Source: Enterobacterales bacterium (GTDB taxonomy: Bacteria > Pseudomonadota > Gammaproteobacteria > Enterobacterales > Enterobacteriaceae). From it: DNA of 63,075 nucleotides. The translations under genes were made by a program, and so were the position numbers. The notes under the pieces were generated by a model. It was given only the letters and a program-made list of their open reading frames with translations, was not told the origin of the DNA and ran no database searches. Where the stretch lies: NCBI GenBank assembly GCA_015655145.1, contig JAATFO010000045.1, positions 1 through 63,075 on the forward strand. The letters are read 5' to 3'. This document shows positions 28,111 to 41,794 of the stretch, in pieces (within the stretch, counting starts at the first letter, position 1; every line of letters starts with the position of its first letter).

Positions 28111-30738
28111 ATGGATCGTGTCATTATCGCCCATACACCGCTTGGCCCGGAATCATTACTGTTCAAATCGCTTACCGGTACTGAAGAACTGTCCCATCTC
28201 TATCATTTCGATATAGAACTATTAAGCCCTTACCCTGATTTGGACTTAAAGAGCTTGCTTGGGCAATCCATCACCATTGAGAGCCGAAGTAACCCCGTCG
28301 CTCCCCGATACTTTAATGGCATCATCACAAAAATAACGCGCCATGGCAGGGAAAAAGAGGGGGATCGTTACCATGTTTATCGTGCCGTTCTGTGTCCGGA
28401 TCTGTGGCTCCTGACACAAAACAGGGACTTTCACATCTGGCAAGAAAAAAATATAACAGAAATAATATCTTCCGTTCTTAATGAGTTACAAATAAAATTC
28501 GAAAACAAATTAACCGAATCTTACCGGGCATGGGAATACTGCGTTCAGTATAACGAAAGTGACTTTGAATTTATTAGTCGACTGATGGAACACGAAGGTA
28601 TTTACTACTATTTTGAACATAAGCTTGGCGAACAAGTGTTAATATTGATTGACTCGCCAGACGAGCACCAACCGCTTAGCGGATATGAAGATATTCCATG
28701 GACAATGCAGTCCGGAGATAGCATTGTTAAAAAAGAAGGAATCTATCGCTGGCAAGTGACTGATTCTCTGACACCGGCACTGTACACGCACGATGACTAT
28801 GATTTTAGAAAACCTCACGCGATATTGCTCGAAGCGAGACAAAATCCACAGTCATACATAAAAAAGAAATCAAATATGTATGAATGGCCTGGTCGTTATG
28901 TAGAACCTTCAGATGGGCAATTTTATACTAAAGTAAGACAACAAGAGTTAGGTGCTCACCATGAAATTATGTCCGGGGATTCTACGGCGCCTGGCATTGC
29001 ACCTGGATATAAATTTAACTTTATAAAAACTGCCAACTACCAATATAATGGTGAATACTTAACTGTCAAAGCTCACTATTTTTTAACTGAAAACCATTAT
29101 GCCAGTTCTGGCAATGAACAGGCTGAGCATCATATTCAGTTTGAGGTCATTAAATCTGATATTAACTGGCGCCCACCGCGTATTACTCCCTGGCCACGGA
29201 CATTTGGTCCGCAGACCGCAAAAGTGGTTGGCCGCCCAGGAAAACAAATTGATACCGATAACTATGGCCGCGTTAAGGTTAAATTTCACTGGGATCAATA
29301 CAGTACAGATGATGGCAACAGCTCTTGCTGGATAAGGGTTTCCAGTGCATGGGCCGGTATGAAATTTGGCGGGATACAGATACCTCGGGTGGGAGAGGAA
29401 GTTGTCGTTGATTTTGTAAATGGTGATCCTGACAGGCCGATAATCACCGGGCGTGTGTATAATGAAGCCAATATGCCTGCATGGAATTTGCCTGGTGATG
29501 CAACAAAAATGGGGTTTGTTTCCAGAAGCGCAACTTCATCAACATCAGGCACTGATGATAATGCCAGCCAGTGGTATATTGATGATACTCAAGGGAAAGA
29601 AGTTTTCCGCGTACATGCGGAAAAAAATTATCAACACTCGGTAGAAAAGCATTATTCAGAAGAAGTAAAAGGTTCGCGTTCCAGCATGGTATATAATAAC
29701 AGCATTAATCATACGCTTGGTTATAATTACAACAATACACTTCTTGACTCAATAAAAATGTCCGGTGGTGATGATTATACAAATATCACAGGTTCAGTTA
29801 TCACTCACGCAAAAGGGAATAACTGGAATGCGTCTGAGGGTGATAAAAGGGAAATTACCGCCTCAAATTACGGACAATATGTAAGTAAAAATAGTTATCG
29901 GGTTATTGATGACAGTGAAAGTGTTCTTATTAATAACAAGCTAAAATTATGGGTCTCGGGTAAAAATCAAGAAGAGACAAATAACACTACCGAAAACAGC
30001 AATAAAAGCATATGGACCGGATTACATGATAATATCAGCAATCAGGTTACCTCGTTAAATAAAATATCAGAAACAGGTATTTACTCAGACTTAAATAAAG
30101 ACAACGAAATTTTTCATAATGAAGCATCAGCGTCGATAATTTCTGGCAAAAATATTTTAAATGAGGCTAAAAACAATCAAATAAAATCACTGGAAGATAG
30201 TGATAAAAAATATAATGACGAGTTAGAACAACAAACTGAAACAATAACCATCGGTGCGGATAAAGGTGATATAAAAATATCAGCAAAAGATGGTAATATT
30301 TTGATAGAGGCAATTGGCGATAATGCAACAATAACGATTAAAGCAAAAGAAAAAATAGCGCTTAGCGCACCTAATATGAATCATACCGCTAAATATAAAC
30401 AAACAAATGCAATCACTGAAGTTGCCAGCGCTTATGGCTCAACACAAACAGCAACCGGGGCATCTGTTGCCGTGACCGGGGCATCCTTTGACTTTAAAGC
30501 AATGGCATTAGACACCAAGCTTTCCAGTTTTGGCGTAACAGCGATAAAATTTGATACCACCGGGGCAAAGTTTACAAAAGACGGATGGGAATACAAAAAA
30601 GTAGAAACAATGAGTATCAGTGAAGCAGGTATTACCATGATAAATAATGACATTCTTGTTTTAGGTGAACTGCTCAAGGAAAAAAGACAAGAAAGCGAGA
30701 ACTCGGCAGATAGCCGTGATCAAGATATGACACTGTGA
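28111..30738 (+). CDS. vgrG: Type VI secretion system spike protein VgrG (orphan, long C-terminal region)
   Basis: An 875-residue protein. Residues 1 to about 375 are the gp27-like part (start MDRVIIAHTPLGPESLLF; YNESDFEFISRLMEHEGIYYYF). The gp5 OB-fold follows near 383-451 (DNYGRVKVKFHWD, IPRVGEEVVVDFVNGDPDRP, ITGRVYN). The C-terminal part is about 200 residues longer than in a usual VgrG of 650-700 residues. It contains an Asn/Thr/Ser-rich stretch (roughly 520-710) and then a regular beta-helix-like segment (ITIGADKGDIKISAKDGN and on). A good ribosome-binding site (GGAGAAGG) precedes it. No hcp, adaptor, effector or T6SS core gene is nearby. The gene is much richer in A+T than its neighbours, suggesting horizontal transfer. 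Confidence 0.93.
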   Translation: MDRVIIAHTPLGPESLLFKSLTGTEELSHLYHFDIELLSPYPDLDLKSLLGQSITIESRSNPVAPRYFNGIITKITRHGREKEGDRYHVYRAVLCPDLWLLTQNRDFHIWQEKNITEIISSVLNELQIKFENKLTESYRAWEYCVQYNESDFEFISRLMEHEGIYYYFEHKLGEQVLILIDSPDEHQPLSGYEDIPWTMQSGDSIVKKEGIYRWQVTDSLTPALYTHDDYDFRKPHAILLEARQNPQSYIKKKSNMYEWPGRYVEPSDGQFYTKVRQQELGAHHEIMSGDSTAPGIAPGYKFNFIKTANYQYNGEYLTVKAHYFLTENHYASSGNEQAEHHIQFEVIKSDINWRPPRITPWPRTFGPQTAKVVGRPGKQIDTDNYGRVKVKFHWDQYSTDDGNSSCWIRVSSAWAGMKFGGIQIPRVGEEVVVDFVNGDPDRPIITGRVYNEANMPAWNLPGDATKMGFVSRSATSSTSGTDDNASQWYIDDTQGKEVFRVHAEKNYQHSVEKHYSEEVKGSRSSMVYNNSINHTLGYNYNNTLLDSIKMSGGDDYTNITGSVITHAKGNNWNASEGDKREITASNYGQYVSKNSYRVIDDSESVLINNKLKLWVSGKNQEETNNTTENSNKSIWTGLHDNISNQVTSLNKISETGIYSDLNKDNEIFHNEASASIISGKNILNEAKNNQIKSLEDSDKKYNDELEQQTETITIGADKGDIKISAKDGNILIEAIGDNATITIKAKEKIALSAPNMNHTAKYKQTNAITEVASAYGSTQTATGASVAVTGASFDFKAMALDTKLSSFGVTAIKFDTTGAKFTKDGWEYKKVETMSISEAGITMINNDILVLGELLKEKRQESENSADSRDQDMTL

Positions 30739-30825
30739 TAAATCATCATTAAAGTGACCAATGCATTCAGCGGCTTACTGCCTTCCAACAGCATGAATTT
30801 TTTATAATTTTGATTTTTTACCTCA

Positions 30826-30862
30826 TAAAAAAACCGACCATAAATGATCGGTTTTTTGTTTT
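30826..30862. terminator. Bidirectional terminator between vgrG and atpC
   Basis: A stem AAAACCGA..TCGGTTTT, with A-runs on one side and T-runs on the other, lies between the convergent vgrG and atpC genes. It can end transcription from both directions and probably marks the end of the ATP synthase operon. Confidence 0.85.
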
Positions 30863-30877
30863 TACTTGCTCAGACAA

Positions 30878-31297
30878 TTACATACTTTTTCGCGTCAGTT
30901 CAATAACACGTAATTTAGCAATTGCTTTGGCCAGTTCAGCAGAAGCCTGCGCATAATCCACGTCACCATGAGAGCTGTTTATGTGCTCTTCGGCTTTACG
31001 TTTTGCTTCCAGCGCCCGTGCTTCATCAAGATCGGTACCACGAATTGCGGTATCAACTAAGACAGTAACCACTCTGGGCTGCACTTCCAACACACCACCA
31101 GAAAGATAGATATATTCCTCTTCACCGTGTTGCTTAACGATGTGAATCATACCAGGCTTAATGGCGGTGAGCAGCGGAGCATGGCCGGGGAAAATCCCCA
31201 GCTCGCCTTCGCTACCTGACACCTGAATCTTCTGTACCAGGCCGCTGAACATCTGTTGCTCCGCGCTGACGACGTCCAGGTGATAAGTCATAGCCAT
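30878..31297 (-). CDS. atpC: ATP synthase F1 subunit epsilon
   Basis: A 139-residue subunit with the N-terminal beta-sandwich ([38 protein letters not shown]) and the C-terminal helical hairpin ([21 protein letters not shown]) that inhibits ATP hydrolysis. It is part of the central stalk with gamma. Last gene of the operon, 24 bp after atpD; E. coli epsilon has the same length. Confidence 0.98.
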   Translation of the reverse strand: MAMTYHLDVVSAEQQMFSGLVQKIQVSGSEGELGIFPGHAPLLTAIKPGMIHIVKQHGEEEYIYLSGGVLEVQPRVVTVLVDTAIRGTDLDEARALEAKRKAEEHINSSHGDVDYAQASAELAKAIAKLRVIELTRKSM

Positions 31298-31321
31298 AGT
31301 TAACCTCCAGAGAAACCGTTA

Positions 31322-32859
<1,538 letters not shown>

Positions 32860-32863
<4 letters not shown>

Positions 32864-33726
32864 ACCGCGGAAGCTCCCGAGACGATCTCGGTAAGTTCCT
32901 GGGTGATGCTGGCCTGCCGCGCTTTGTTGTATACCAACTGCAGCTCTTTGATCAGGTTGCCGCCGTTGTCGGTTGCCGCTTTCATTGCCACCATCCGCGC
33001 GGCCTGCTCGCTGGCCAGGTTTTCTACAACGCCCTGGTAAACCTGAGACTCGACATAGCGGCGCAGTAAGGTATCCAGCAGCGCTTTCGGATCCGGCTCA
33101 TACAGATAATCCCAGGTTTTCTTTTTCAGCTCATCTTCACCTTCTGCCGGCGGCAATGGCAGCAACTGTATGATCGTCGGTGTTTGAGACATGGTGTTGT
33201 TAAATTTGTTGCTGACCACATACAGTCTGTCCAGACGACCTTCGTCGTAAGCCTGCAACATCACTTTTACCGGACCAATCAATTCGGAAAGGGAAGGTTT
33301 ATCCCCCATTCCGCTGACCTGCGCCACCACATTACCGCCTACGGAACTGAAGAATGACAGGCCTTTCGAACCGATAATCGCCAGATCGGCCTGCACACCT
33401 TTATCAGCCCAGCCTTTCATATCCGATAACAATTTTTTGAACAGGTTGATGTTCAAACCACCACAAAGCCCGCGATCGGTAGAAACGACCAGGTAGCCGA
33501 CACGCTTGACGTCGCGCTCCTCCAGGTAAGGGTGATTGTATTCCAGATTTCCCAGCGCAATGTGACCAATCACTTTGCGCATTGTTTCTGCATACGGACG
33601 GCTGGCCGCCATGCGTTCTTGTGTCTTACGCATTTTTGAGGCGGCGACCATTTCCATCGCTTTGGTGATCTTCTGCGTATTTTTTACGCTTCCAATCTTA
33701 TTACGTATCTCTTTTGCGCCGGCCAT
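32860..33726 (-). CDS. atpG: ATP synthase F1 subunit gamma
   Basis: A 288-residue central-stalk subunit. The N-terminal helix is [34 protein letters not shown] and the C-terminal helix is [28 protein letters not shown], forming the rotating coiled coil; the signature [12 protein letters not shown] is complete. E. coli gamma has 287 residues. It lies 52 bp after atpA. Confidence 0.98.
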
Positions 33727-33778
33727 TAGCTTCTCCTCAAAGTCTGACGGCCCACCTTTTCAGGTAAGCCGCCAGACG

Positions 33779-35320
33779 TTACCAGGACTGGGTTGCTTTG
33801 AACGTTTCGAGGAGGCTTTTCAGCTTCTCTTCGATTTCATTACTGTAGTTACCAGTTTGGTTGATTTCTTGCATCAGCTCGGCATGATCGCGATCAGCAT
33901 AGGCCAACAAAGCCGCTTCAAAACCGCCCACTTTAGCCAGTTCAACATCGTTCAGGAAACCACGCTCAGCGGCGAACAGCACCAGTCCCTGCTGCGCAAT
34001 AGACATAGGCGCATACTGTTTCTGCTTCAGCAACTCGGTCACTTTCTGACCATGACTAAGCTGTTTACGGGTGGTTTCATCCAGATCAGAAGCAAACTGG
34101 GAGAATGCAGCCAACTCACGATACTGTGCCAGCGCGGTACGGATACCACCAGACAGTTTTTTGATGATCTTGGTCTGCGCCGCGCCGCCAACACGAGACA
34201 CCGAAATACCCGGGTTAACCGCCGGACGAATACCGGCGTTGAACAGGTTGGATTCAAGGAAGATCTGACCATCAGTAATAGAAATCACGTTGGTCGGAAC
34301 AAACGCTGAAACGTCACCCGCCTGAGTTTCGATAATAGGTAATGCGGTAAGTGAACCGGTTTTCCCTTTGACTTCGCCTTTAGTAAAGGCTTCTACATAC
34401 TCCTCATTGACGCGAGAAGCACGTTCCAGCAAGCGGGAATGGAGATAGAATACATCGCCGGGGTATGCTTCACGTCCTGGCGGACGACGTAACAACAAAG
34501 AAATCTGACGGTAAGCAACAGCCTGCTTGGACAGGTCATCATAAACAATCAGGGCATCTTCACCGCGGTCACGGAAGTATTCACCCATGGCGCAACCCGC
34601 ATATGGCGACAGATATTGCAGTGCGGCAGATTCAGAAGCCGTTGCCACAACCACAATGGTATTCGCCAGAGCGCCGTGTTCTTCCAGCTTACGTACCACA
34701 TTGGCGATAGTCGATGCCTTCTGGCCGATAGCGACATACACGCATTTGATACCAGAATCGCGCTGGTTAATGATGGCGTCGATGGCCAGTGCGGTTTTAC
34801 CGGTCTGACGGTCACCGATGATAAGTTCACGCTGACCACGACCGATGGGGATCATCGCATCGACAGATTTGTAGCCCGTTTGTACCGGTTGATCAACAGA
34901 CTGACGCTCGATAACCCCAGGGGCAATAACCTCTACGGGAGAAAAACCATCATTGTCAATCGAACCTTTACCGTCTATCGGAGCGCCGAGTGTGTTAACA
35001 ACGCGACCCAACAGACCCCGGCCCACTGGCACTTCCAGAATACGGCCGGTACACTTTACCGTCATCCCTTCAGCCAGATCAGAATACGGCCCCATGACTA
35101 CCGCACCCACAGAGTCTCGCTCCAGGTTCAGTGCAATAGCATAACGACTGCCAGGTAGCGCAATCATCTCACCCTGCATGACATCAGCCAGGCCATGAAT
35201 ACGGATGATACCGTCACTTACAGAAACTATCGTACCTTCATTGTGAGCTTCGCTCACGACATTGAACTGAGCAATGCGCTGCTTGATCAGTTCGCTGATT
35301 TCGGTGGAATTCAGTTGCAT
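33779..35320 (-). CDS. atpA: ATP synthase F1 subunit alpha
   Basis: A 513-residue non-catalytic nucleotide-binding subunit, with P-loop GDRQTGKTA, the segment [42 protein letters not shown] of the ATPase alpha/beta signature, and the N-terminal [16 protein letters not shown] that contacts delta. It alternates with beta in the F1 hexamer. Length equals that of E. coli. It starts 14 bp after atpH. Confidence 0.99.
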   Translation of the reverse strand: MQLNSTEISELIKQRIAQFNVVSEAHNEGTIVSVSDGIIRIHGLADVMQGEMIALPGSRYAIALNLERDSVGAVVMGPYSDLAEGMTVKCTGRILEVPVGRGLLGRVVNTLGAPIDGKGSIDNDGFSPVEVIAPGVIERQSVDQPVQTGYKSVDAMIPIGRGQRELIIGDRQTGKTALAIDAIINQRDSGIKCVYVAIGQKASTIANVVRKLEEHGALANTIVVVATASESAALQYLSPYAGCAMGEYFRDRGEDALIVYDDLSKQAVAYRQISLLLRRPPGREAYPGDVFYLHSRLLERASRVNEEYVEAFTKGEVKGKTGSLTALPIIETQAGDVSAFVPTNVISITDGQIFLESNLFNAGIRPAVNPGISVSRVGGAAQTKIIKKLSGGIRTALAQYRELAAFSQFASDLDETTRKQLSHGQKVTELLKQKQYAPMSIAQQGLVLFAAERGFLNDVELAKVGGFEAALLAYADRDHAELMQEINQTGNYSNEIEEKLKSLLETFKATQSW

Positions 35321-35334
35321 ATGCTCCAGCCCCC

Positions 35335-35868
35335 TTAAGACTGCAAGACGTCTGCCAGACGCTCAAGACGGCCTCGTACACTGCCATCAATTACCATATC
35401 ACCCGCACGGATGATCACGCCTGCCATTACAGACTTATCAATTTTGCAATTCAGCTTAACTTTGCGAGACAGACGTTTTTCCATCGCGACGCTGATTTTT
35501 GTCAGTTGTTCGTCGCTCAGGGTATTGGCGGAGATCACATCAACCTCTGCGGTCGCTTCATAGGCGTCACGCAATAGAATGAACTGCTCCAGTACCGCTG
35601 TAAGTACGGTTAAACGCCGGTTTTCGGCCATCACCTTAATCAGGTTCTGACCCGCTTCATCGAGTTGATCACCACAGATTGTGATGAAAGACGCAGACAT
35701 CGCTTCCGGAGCCAAAGCGCCGGAAAGGAGATCGGTCATCTGTTCATTACGTGCCACTTCAGCGGCAAATGTCAGCATCTGCTGCCAGCGATCAATACTC
35801 TGATGCTCAACAGCGAAGTCAAAAGCTGCTTTGGCGTAGGGGCGAGCTACAGTAATAAATTCAGACAT
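35335..35868 (-). CDS. atpH: ATP synthase F1 subunit delta
   Basis: A 177-residue subunit of the OSCP/delta family that joins F1 to the peripheral stalk. It begins [19 protein letters not shown] and ends with the family signature [21 protein letters not shown]. Same length as in E. coli, 14 bp after atpF. Confidence 0.98.
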   Translation of the reverse strand: MSEFITVARPYAKAAFDFAVEHQSIDRWQQMLTFAAEVARNEQMTDLLSGALAPEAMSASFITICGDQLDEAGQNLIKVMAENRRLTVLTAVLEQFILLRDAYEATAEVDVISANTLSDEQLTKISVAMEKRLSRKVKLNCKIDKSVMAGVIIRAGDMVIDGSVRGRLERLADVLQS

Positions 35869-35882
35869 CAGCCCCTCCCTCC

Positions 35883-36353
35883 TTACAGTTCAGCGACCAG
35901 TTTATCAACGATGTCGCTGTTAGCAGCTTCATCCACGGAACGTTCGATGATTTTCTCGGCGCCAGCCACAGCCAGCATCGCGACTTGCTTACGCAACTCT
36001 TCACGTGCACGTTTACGCTCAGCATCAATTTCTGCCTGCGCTTGCGCGACGATCTTGTTACGTTCCTGCTCAGCTTCAGCTTTCGCTTCGTCAAGGATCT
36101 GGGAGCGGCGTTTGTTTGCCTGCTCAATAATCACCTGAGCGTCTTCTTTCGCTTTTTTAAGCTGGTCGGTCGCATTAGCCTGAGCGAGATCCAAATCTTT
36201 TTTGGCGCGTTCTGCCGAAGAAATGCCTTCAGAGACTTCTTTCTGGCGCTTTTCGATGGCTGCCATAATCGGTGGCCATACGTACTTCATGCAGAACAGG
36301 ACAAACAGAATGAACGCTATGGCCTGGCCGAGGATTGTTGCGTTCATATTCAC
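35883..36353 (-). CDS. atpF: ATP synthase Fo subunit b
   Basis: A 156-residue peripheral-stalk subunit: one N-terminal membrane helix ([27 protein letters not shown]) and a long charged, Ala-rich coiled coil that dimerises and reaches to delta. Same length as in E. coli. It follows atpE after 94 bp. Confidence 0.98.
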   Translation of the reverse strand: MNMNATILGQAIAFILFVLFCMKYVWPPIMAAIEKRQKEVSEGISSAERAKKDLDLAQANATDQLKKAKEDAQVIIEQANKRRSQILDEAKAEAEQERNKIVAQAQAEIDAERKRAREELRKQVAMLAVAGAEKIIERSVDEAANSDIVDKLVAEL

Positions 36354-36373
36354 GGCACAATACCTCTTACTTA

Positions 36374-36718
<345 letters not shown>

Positions 36719-36739
36719 CGCAGTAGTGTTTAAGTAAAA

Positions 36740-37947
<1,208 letters not shown>

Positions 37948-38758
37948 AACGCTGAAACTCTCCTGCCTCGATCGGGTCGTGCCGCGTGTCGTATAAAACT
38001 GCCTTTGCTCTTTTGAGTCAAGCAGCAAAAAACGAGCAAATTATACGGGGCATGCCTGCGATTTCAATCTATAAGTAGCGAAAAGGTGAACAATTATTTA
38101 AATTTCTTTCGATCAGGCTATTTTTCAAAACTGTCATGAACAATAAACGCCGACGATTTTTATGAAATCACATTAAAATTTGCTCATAAAGCGTGTTACA
38201 GATCACAATTTAGTAACGTAATGACGTTTTTTTAAGCAAGTATTTATTTTGGTATTTATGTCTGATAAATAATTAATTATTTAAAATCAACAAGATAAAA
38301 CTATATTCTTTAAAAAATAACATTATTGATGATTAAAAGCGGATATTGACATCAGAGACAAATTTTTAATGTAAAAAAACGGCGCTCCTGCCCGGTTTTA
38401 GAAAGAAGATATATTTTCCTGAGTGACTATTTATTAGCGAAAGCGCCTGGATAAAAGTAACAGCAATGATAACTACATGTGAATCCGAAGTTAAATGCGA
38501 CTAAGTGTATCGGAGAATTTCAGGGCACTGTTTTAACTTTAATGAAACAAATTTTTCCGTCGGTTCACCAATGAAAACTGCACGAAAGGCTAATTTTCGG
38601 CACGGATTATAATCAGGAACCCAGCAATCACAGGTAAACAAAGCCTAAACCCCTTTCACCTGAAAAAGATACAGGCAGTTCATATTTCAGACATGACAGA
38701 CCGAACACAGCCTGTCATGGGTCGCCTTACTGCAAGGTGGAATAGAATGAATATTGGC
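37948..38758. other. Intergenic region between atpI and rsmG
   Basis: About 0.8 kb, strongly A+T-rich between 38100 and 38420, with no convincing gene. It holds the atp promoter at its atpI end. Apart from short A/T runs I see no large repeat or RNA gene. The rsmG end may contain the mnmG-rsmG terminator, but no clear stem with a T-run is evident. Confidence 0.6.
38040..38067 (-). promoter_or_regulatory. Sigma-70 promoter of the atp operon
   Basis: On the minus strand TTGAAA (38062-38067) and a consensus TATAAT (38040-38045) are separated by 16 bases, about 95 bp ahead of atpI. This is the best promoter match in the spacer. Confidence 0.7.
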
Positions 38759-39418
38759 TTACGTGCGTTTAAGTATCACCAGATGACGTTCGCCATCCAG
38801 CTCAGGCACATTCAAACGCACCACGTTTTCCACAGAAAATCCGCCCGGCAGAGCCGCGATTTCATCATCTGGCCGTACGCCCTTAAGCGCATAAAACGCG
38901 CCATTCTCCACGGGTAAATGATGGCACCAATTCACCATATCACTTAATGAGGCAAAGGCACGGCTGATGACCCCATCAAAGGGAGGATGGGCCGGATAAT
39001 CTTCCACTCGTCGCTGCACCGGATCGACATTTTTCAATGCCAGTTCATGCTGAACGTGACGCAAAAATCGTACCCGTTTGCCAAGGCTATCAAGCAATGT
39101 GAAATGCGCATCAGGACGAACAATCGCAAGTGGAATGCCCGGTAATCCCGGTCCGGTACCCACATCAATAAACCGTTTTCCCTGTAGCCAGGGATTCACC
39201 ACTATGCTGTCAAGAATGTGACGAACCAGCATTTGTTGCGGATCACGCACTGAGGTCAGATTATAGGCCTTATTCCATTTACTCAGCAGTTCAACATAGG
39301 TGATGAGCTGCTGTTTTTGCTGATCGGACAACGAAATTTGCGCTAGATTCAGTAGAGAAGTCAGTTTATTCAGCACGACAGGTTCCAGAAAACGTTCAGT
39401 GTTTAGCATCAACAGCAT
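38759..39418 (-). CDS. rsmG: 16S rRNA (guanine-527-N7)-methyltransferase
   Basis: A SAM-dependent methyltransferase of the GidB family, about 207-219 residues. SAM-binding motif [17 protein letters not shown] and [13 protein letters not shown] are clear. The frame opens with several candidate starts (ATG 39418, ATG 39409, GTG 39376); the last aligns best with the E. coli N-terminus MLNKLSLLL, but no start has a strong ribosome-binding site. It modifies 16S rRNA in the streptomycin-sensitive region. It lies downstream of mnmG as in E. coli. Confidence 0.95.
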   Translation of the reverse strand: MLLMLNTERFLEPVVLNKLTSLLNLAQISLSDQQKQQLITYVELLSKWNKAYNLTSVRDPQQMLVRHILDSIVVNPWLQGKRFIDVGTGPGLPGIPLAIVRPDAHFTLLDSLGKRVRFLRHVQHELALKNVDPVQRRVEDYPAHPPFDGVISRAFASLSDMVNWCHHLPVENGAFYALKGVRPDDEIAALPGGFSVENVVRLNVPELDGERHLVILKRT

Positions 39419-39441
39419 GGGCGATGAATCCCCCCTCGCTG

Positions 39442-41330
39442 TCAGGCACTTTTACGCAGCAAGCCTTGTTTTTTTAGGTAAATCAGTAGAATAGAAATCG
39501 CGGCCGGCGTAATTCCGGAAATACGTGAAGCCTGGCCAATAGAGCAAGGCTTGCTCTCATTGAGCTTGGCGATCACTTCATTAGACAGACCACTGACATG
39601 GTGATAATCAAGATCAATCGGCAATCGTGTATTTTCATTACGTTGCTGGCGATCAATCTCTTCCTGCTGTCGCGTAATATACCCTTCATACTTGACCTGA
39701 ATTTCAACCTGTTCCGCTGCCTGCTCATCATCCACTGGCGGAGAAAACAGATTCAGCGTTGTCAATTGCGCATAGTTCATCTCAGGGCGACGTAAAAGAT
39801 CTTCACCGTTAGCTTCTTTGGTCAGCGCGGTATTCAGTAACGCATTAACCGCTTCGATACCGGCAGATTTCGGATGTAACCGGATAGCACGCAGGCGCTG
39901 GAGTTCAAGTTCAATATTTTCCAGTTTCTTATTGTAACGTGCCCAGCGCGCATCATCTACCAGACCAAGCTCACGGCCGATTGCCGTCAGGCGTAAGTCC
40001 GCATTATCTTCACGCAACATCAGGCGATACTCTGCACGTGAGGTAAACATACGGTAAGGTTCCCGGGTACCCAGGGTACAGAGATCGTCCACCAGCACAC
40101 CAAGATAGGCTTGATCACGACGCGGCACCCAGCCTTCTTTCCCGGCAGACAAACGGCCAGCATTCAGGCCAGCCAGCAAGCCTTGCGCGGCGGCTTCTTC
40201 ATAACCGGTTGTCCCGTTTATCTGGCCGGCAAAAAACAACCCCTGAATGTATTTGTTTTCCAGTGTGGGTTTTAAATCCCGTGGATCAAAGAAATCGTAC
40301 TCGATGGCGTATCCCGGCCGTACAATTTTTGCCTTTGCCATTCCCGGCATTGAACGTACGATTTGCATTTGCACATCAAAAGGCAAACTGGTGGAAATTC
40401 CGTTTGGATAAATTTCGTTACTGGTCAGCCCCTCTGGTTCGAGGAATATCTGGTGGGCGTTACGATCAGAAAACGCATCACTTTATCTTCGATTGACGGA
40501 CAGTAACGTGGGCCGATCCCCTCAATAACACCTGCAAACATCGGGCTGCGATCAAGGTTATTACGGATCACATCATGGGTTTTTTCGTTGGTGTAGGTGA
40601 TGTAACAGGGGCGCTGCTGTGGATGTTGTGAAACGTTTCCCATGAACGAAAATACCGGCATTGGATGATCGCCGTATTGTGGTGCCAGGACACTAAAGTC
40701 GATAGTGCGGGCATCAATACGCGGTGGTGTTCCGGTTTTCAAACGACCAACACGTAATGGTAATTCACGTAGGCGATGCGCCAGTGAAATGGCCGGTGGA
40801 TCACCCGCCCGGCCGCCGCTGTAGTTATCCATCCCGATATGAATTTTACCATCAAGGAAAGTACCCACCGTCAAAACCACAGCCCGGGCACGAAATTTCA
40901 GCCCCATTTGTGTTACCGCACCGACAACACGATCATTTTCAATAATGAGATCATCAACAGCCTGCTGGAAGATCATCAGATTAGGCTGGTTCTCAAGTGC
41001 CGTTCGCACCGCCTGCCGATAAAGCAGGCGATCCGCCTGAGCACGGGTTGCTCGTACCGCCGGGCCTTTACTGCTGTTTAGTATCCTAAACTGAATGCCA
41101 GCCTGATCGATCGCCGTGGCCATAAGGCCGCCAAGTGCATCCACTTCTTTAACCAGATGTCCTTTTCCGATGCCACCGATCGCCGGATTACAAGACATTT
41201 GTCCCAGCGTATCAATGTTGTGGGTTAATAACAGTGTTTGCTGACCCATTCGGGCAGCAGCCATTGCGGCTTCTGTCCCCGCATGACCACCACCGATTAC
41301 GATGACGTCAAAAGGATCTGGATAGAACAT
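39442..41330 (-). pseudogene. mnmG: tRNA uridine 5-carboxymethylaminomethyl modification enzyme MnmG, split by a one-base deletion
   Basis: From ATG 41330 the frame [21 protein letters not shown] (FAD-binding Rossmann motif) runs well to [11 protein letters not shown], then shifts near 40469-40473 into unrelated codons. The correct continuation ([23 protein letters not shown]) is found in the neighbouring frame and goes on to the normal C-terminus [10 protein letters not shown]. Restoring one base gives 629 residues, exactly the E. coli length, so a single deletion is the only damage. MnmG with MnmE modifies the wobble uridine of several tRNAs. Either a recent inactivation or a sequencing error; the rest of the sequence shows no decay. 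Confidence 0.92.
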
Positions 41331-41418
41331 GGAACCACACCTCGTTAATGTTCGAACAGGGATCAATTCCCTGGGGGACTGAATTCTACTCAAATTCAGT
41401 GGATGACGAAAGCACCGG

Positions 41419-41690
41419 GATCGTCAGGCAGTAAAAGAAAGATCTTTATTCTTTAGATGATCTTTCTATTAGATCTCTTATTAGGATCGACGGATCCTGT
41501 GGGTAAGCCGTAATTGTTCCGAATGATCAATTAATTAGTAAGGATCATTAGCTGTTAATGATCGGTGATCCATCACCGTATAAGCTGGGATCTAAATGCC
41601 ATTTTATCCACAGGATAAAAAAACACCACGGGTTATTATCGGGATAACTACTGGTTATCAGACCTTATTCAGCATACTTATCCACAAATG
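41419..41690. other. oriC: Chromosomal replication origin oriC
   Basis: The region between mnmG and mioC aligns with E. coli oriC. On the mnmG side lie AT-rich 13-mer-like repeats (GATCTTTATTCTT, GATCTTTCTATTA, GATCTCTTATTAG) that form the unwinding element. Eleven GATC methylation sites occur between 41419 and 41592. DnaA boxes: R1 at 41498 is TGTGGGTAA (one mismatch to consensus), R2 at 41604 and R4 at 41678 are both perfect TTATCCACA. R1-R2 (106 bp) and R2-R4 (74 bp) spacings equal those of E. coli as I recall it. Additional weaker GGATAA and GGATAACTA elements are interspersed. Confidence 0.95.
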
Positions 41691-41794
41691 AAGGTCTTTT
41701 TCTGCGGATAAAAAAGGATAAAACTCTGGTGATCGAGAAAAAATGTTGTGAGAAAAGGGACGATCCTCACGCAGAGATCCTGTTCTTCTTCTTT

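Noticed and set aside
38197..38212. CRP-like sequence GTGTTACAGATCACAA in the atpI-rsmG gap
   Set aside because: The two half-sites do not fit the TGTGA-N6-TCACA spacing.
40460..40480. Programmed ribosomal frameshift in mnmG
   Set aside because: There is no slippery heptamer in the proper phase and no downstream stem, and the E. coli gene needs no frameshift.
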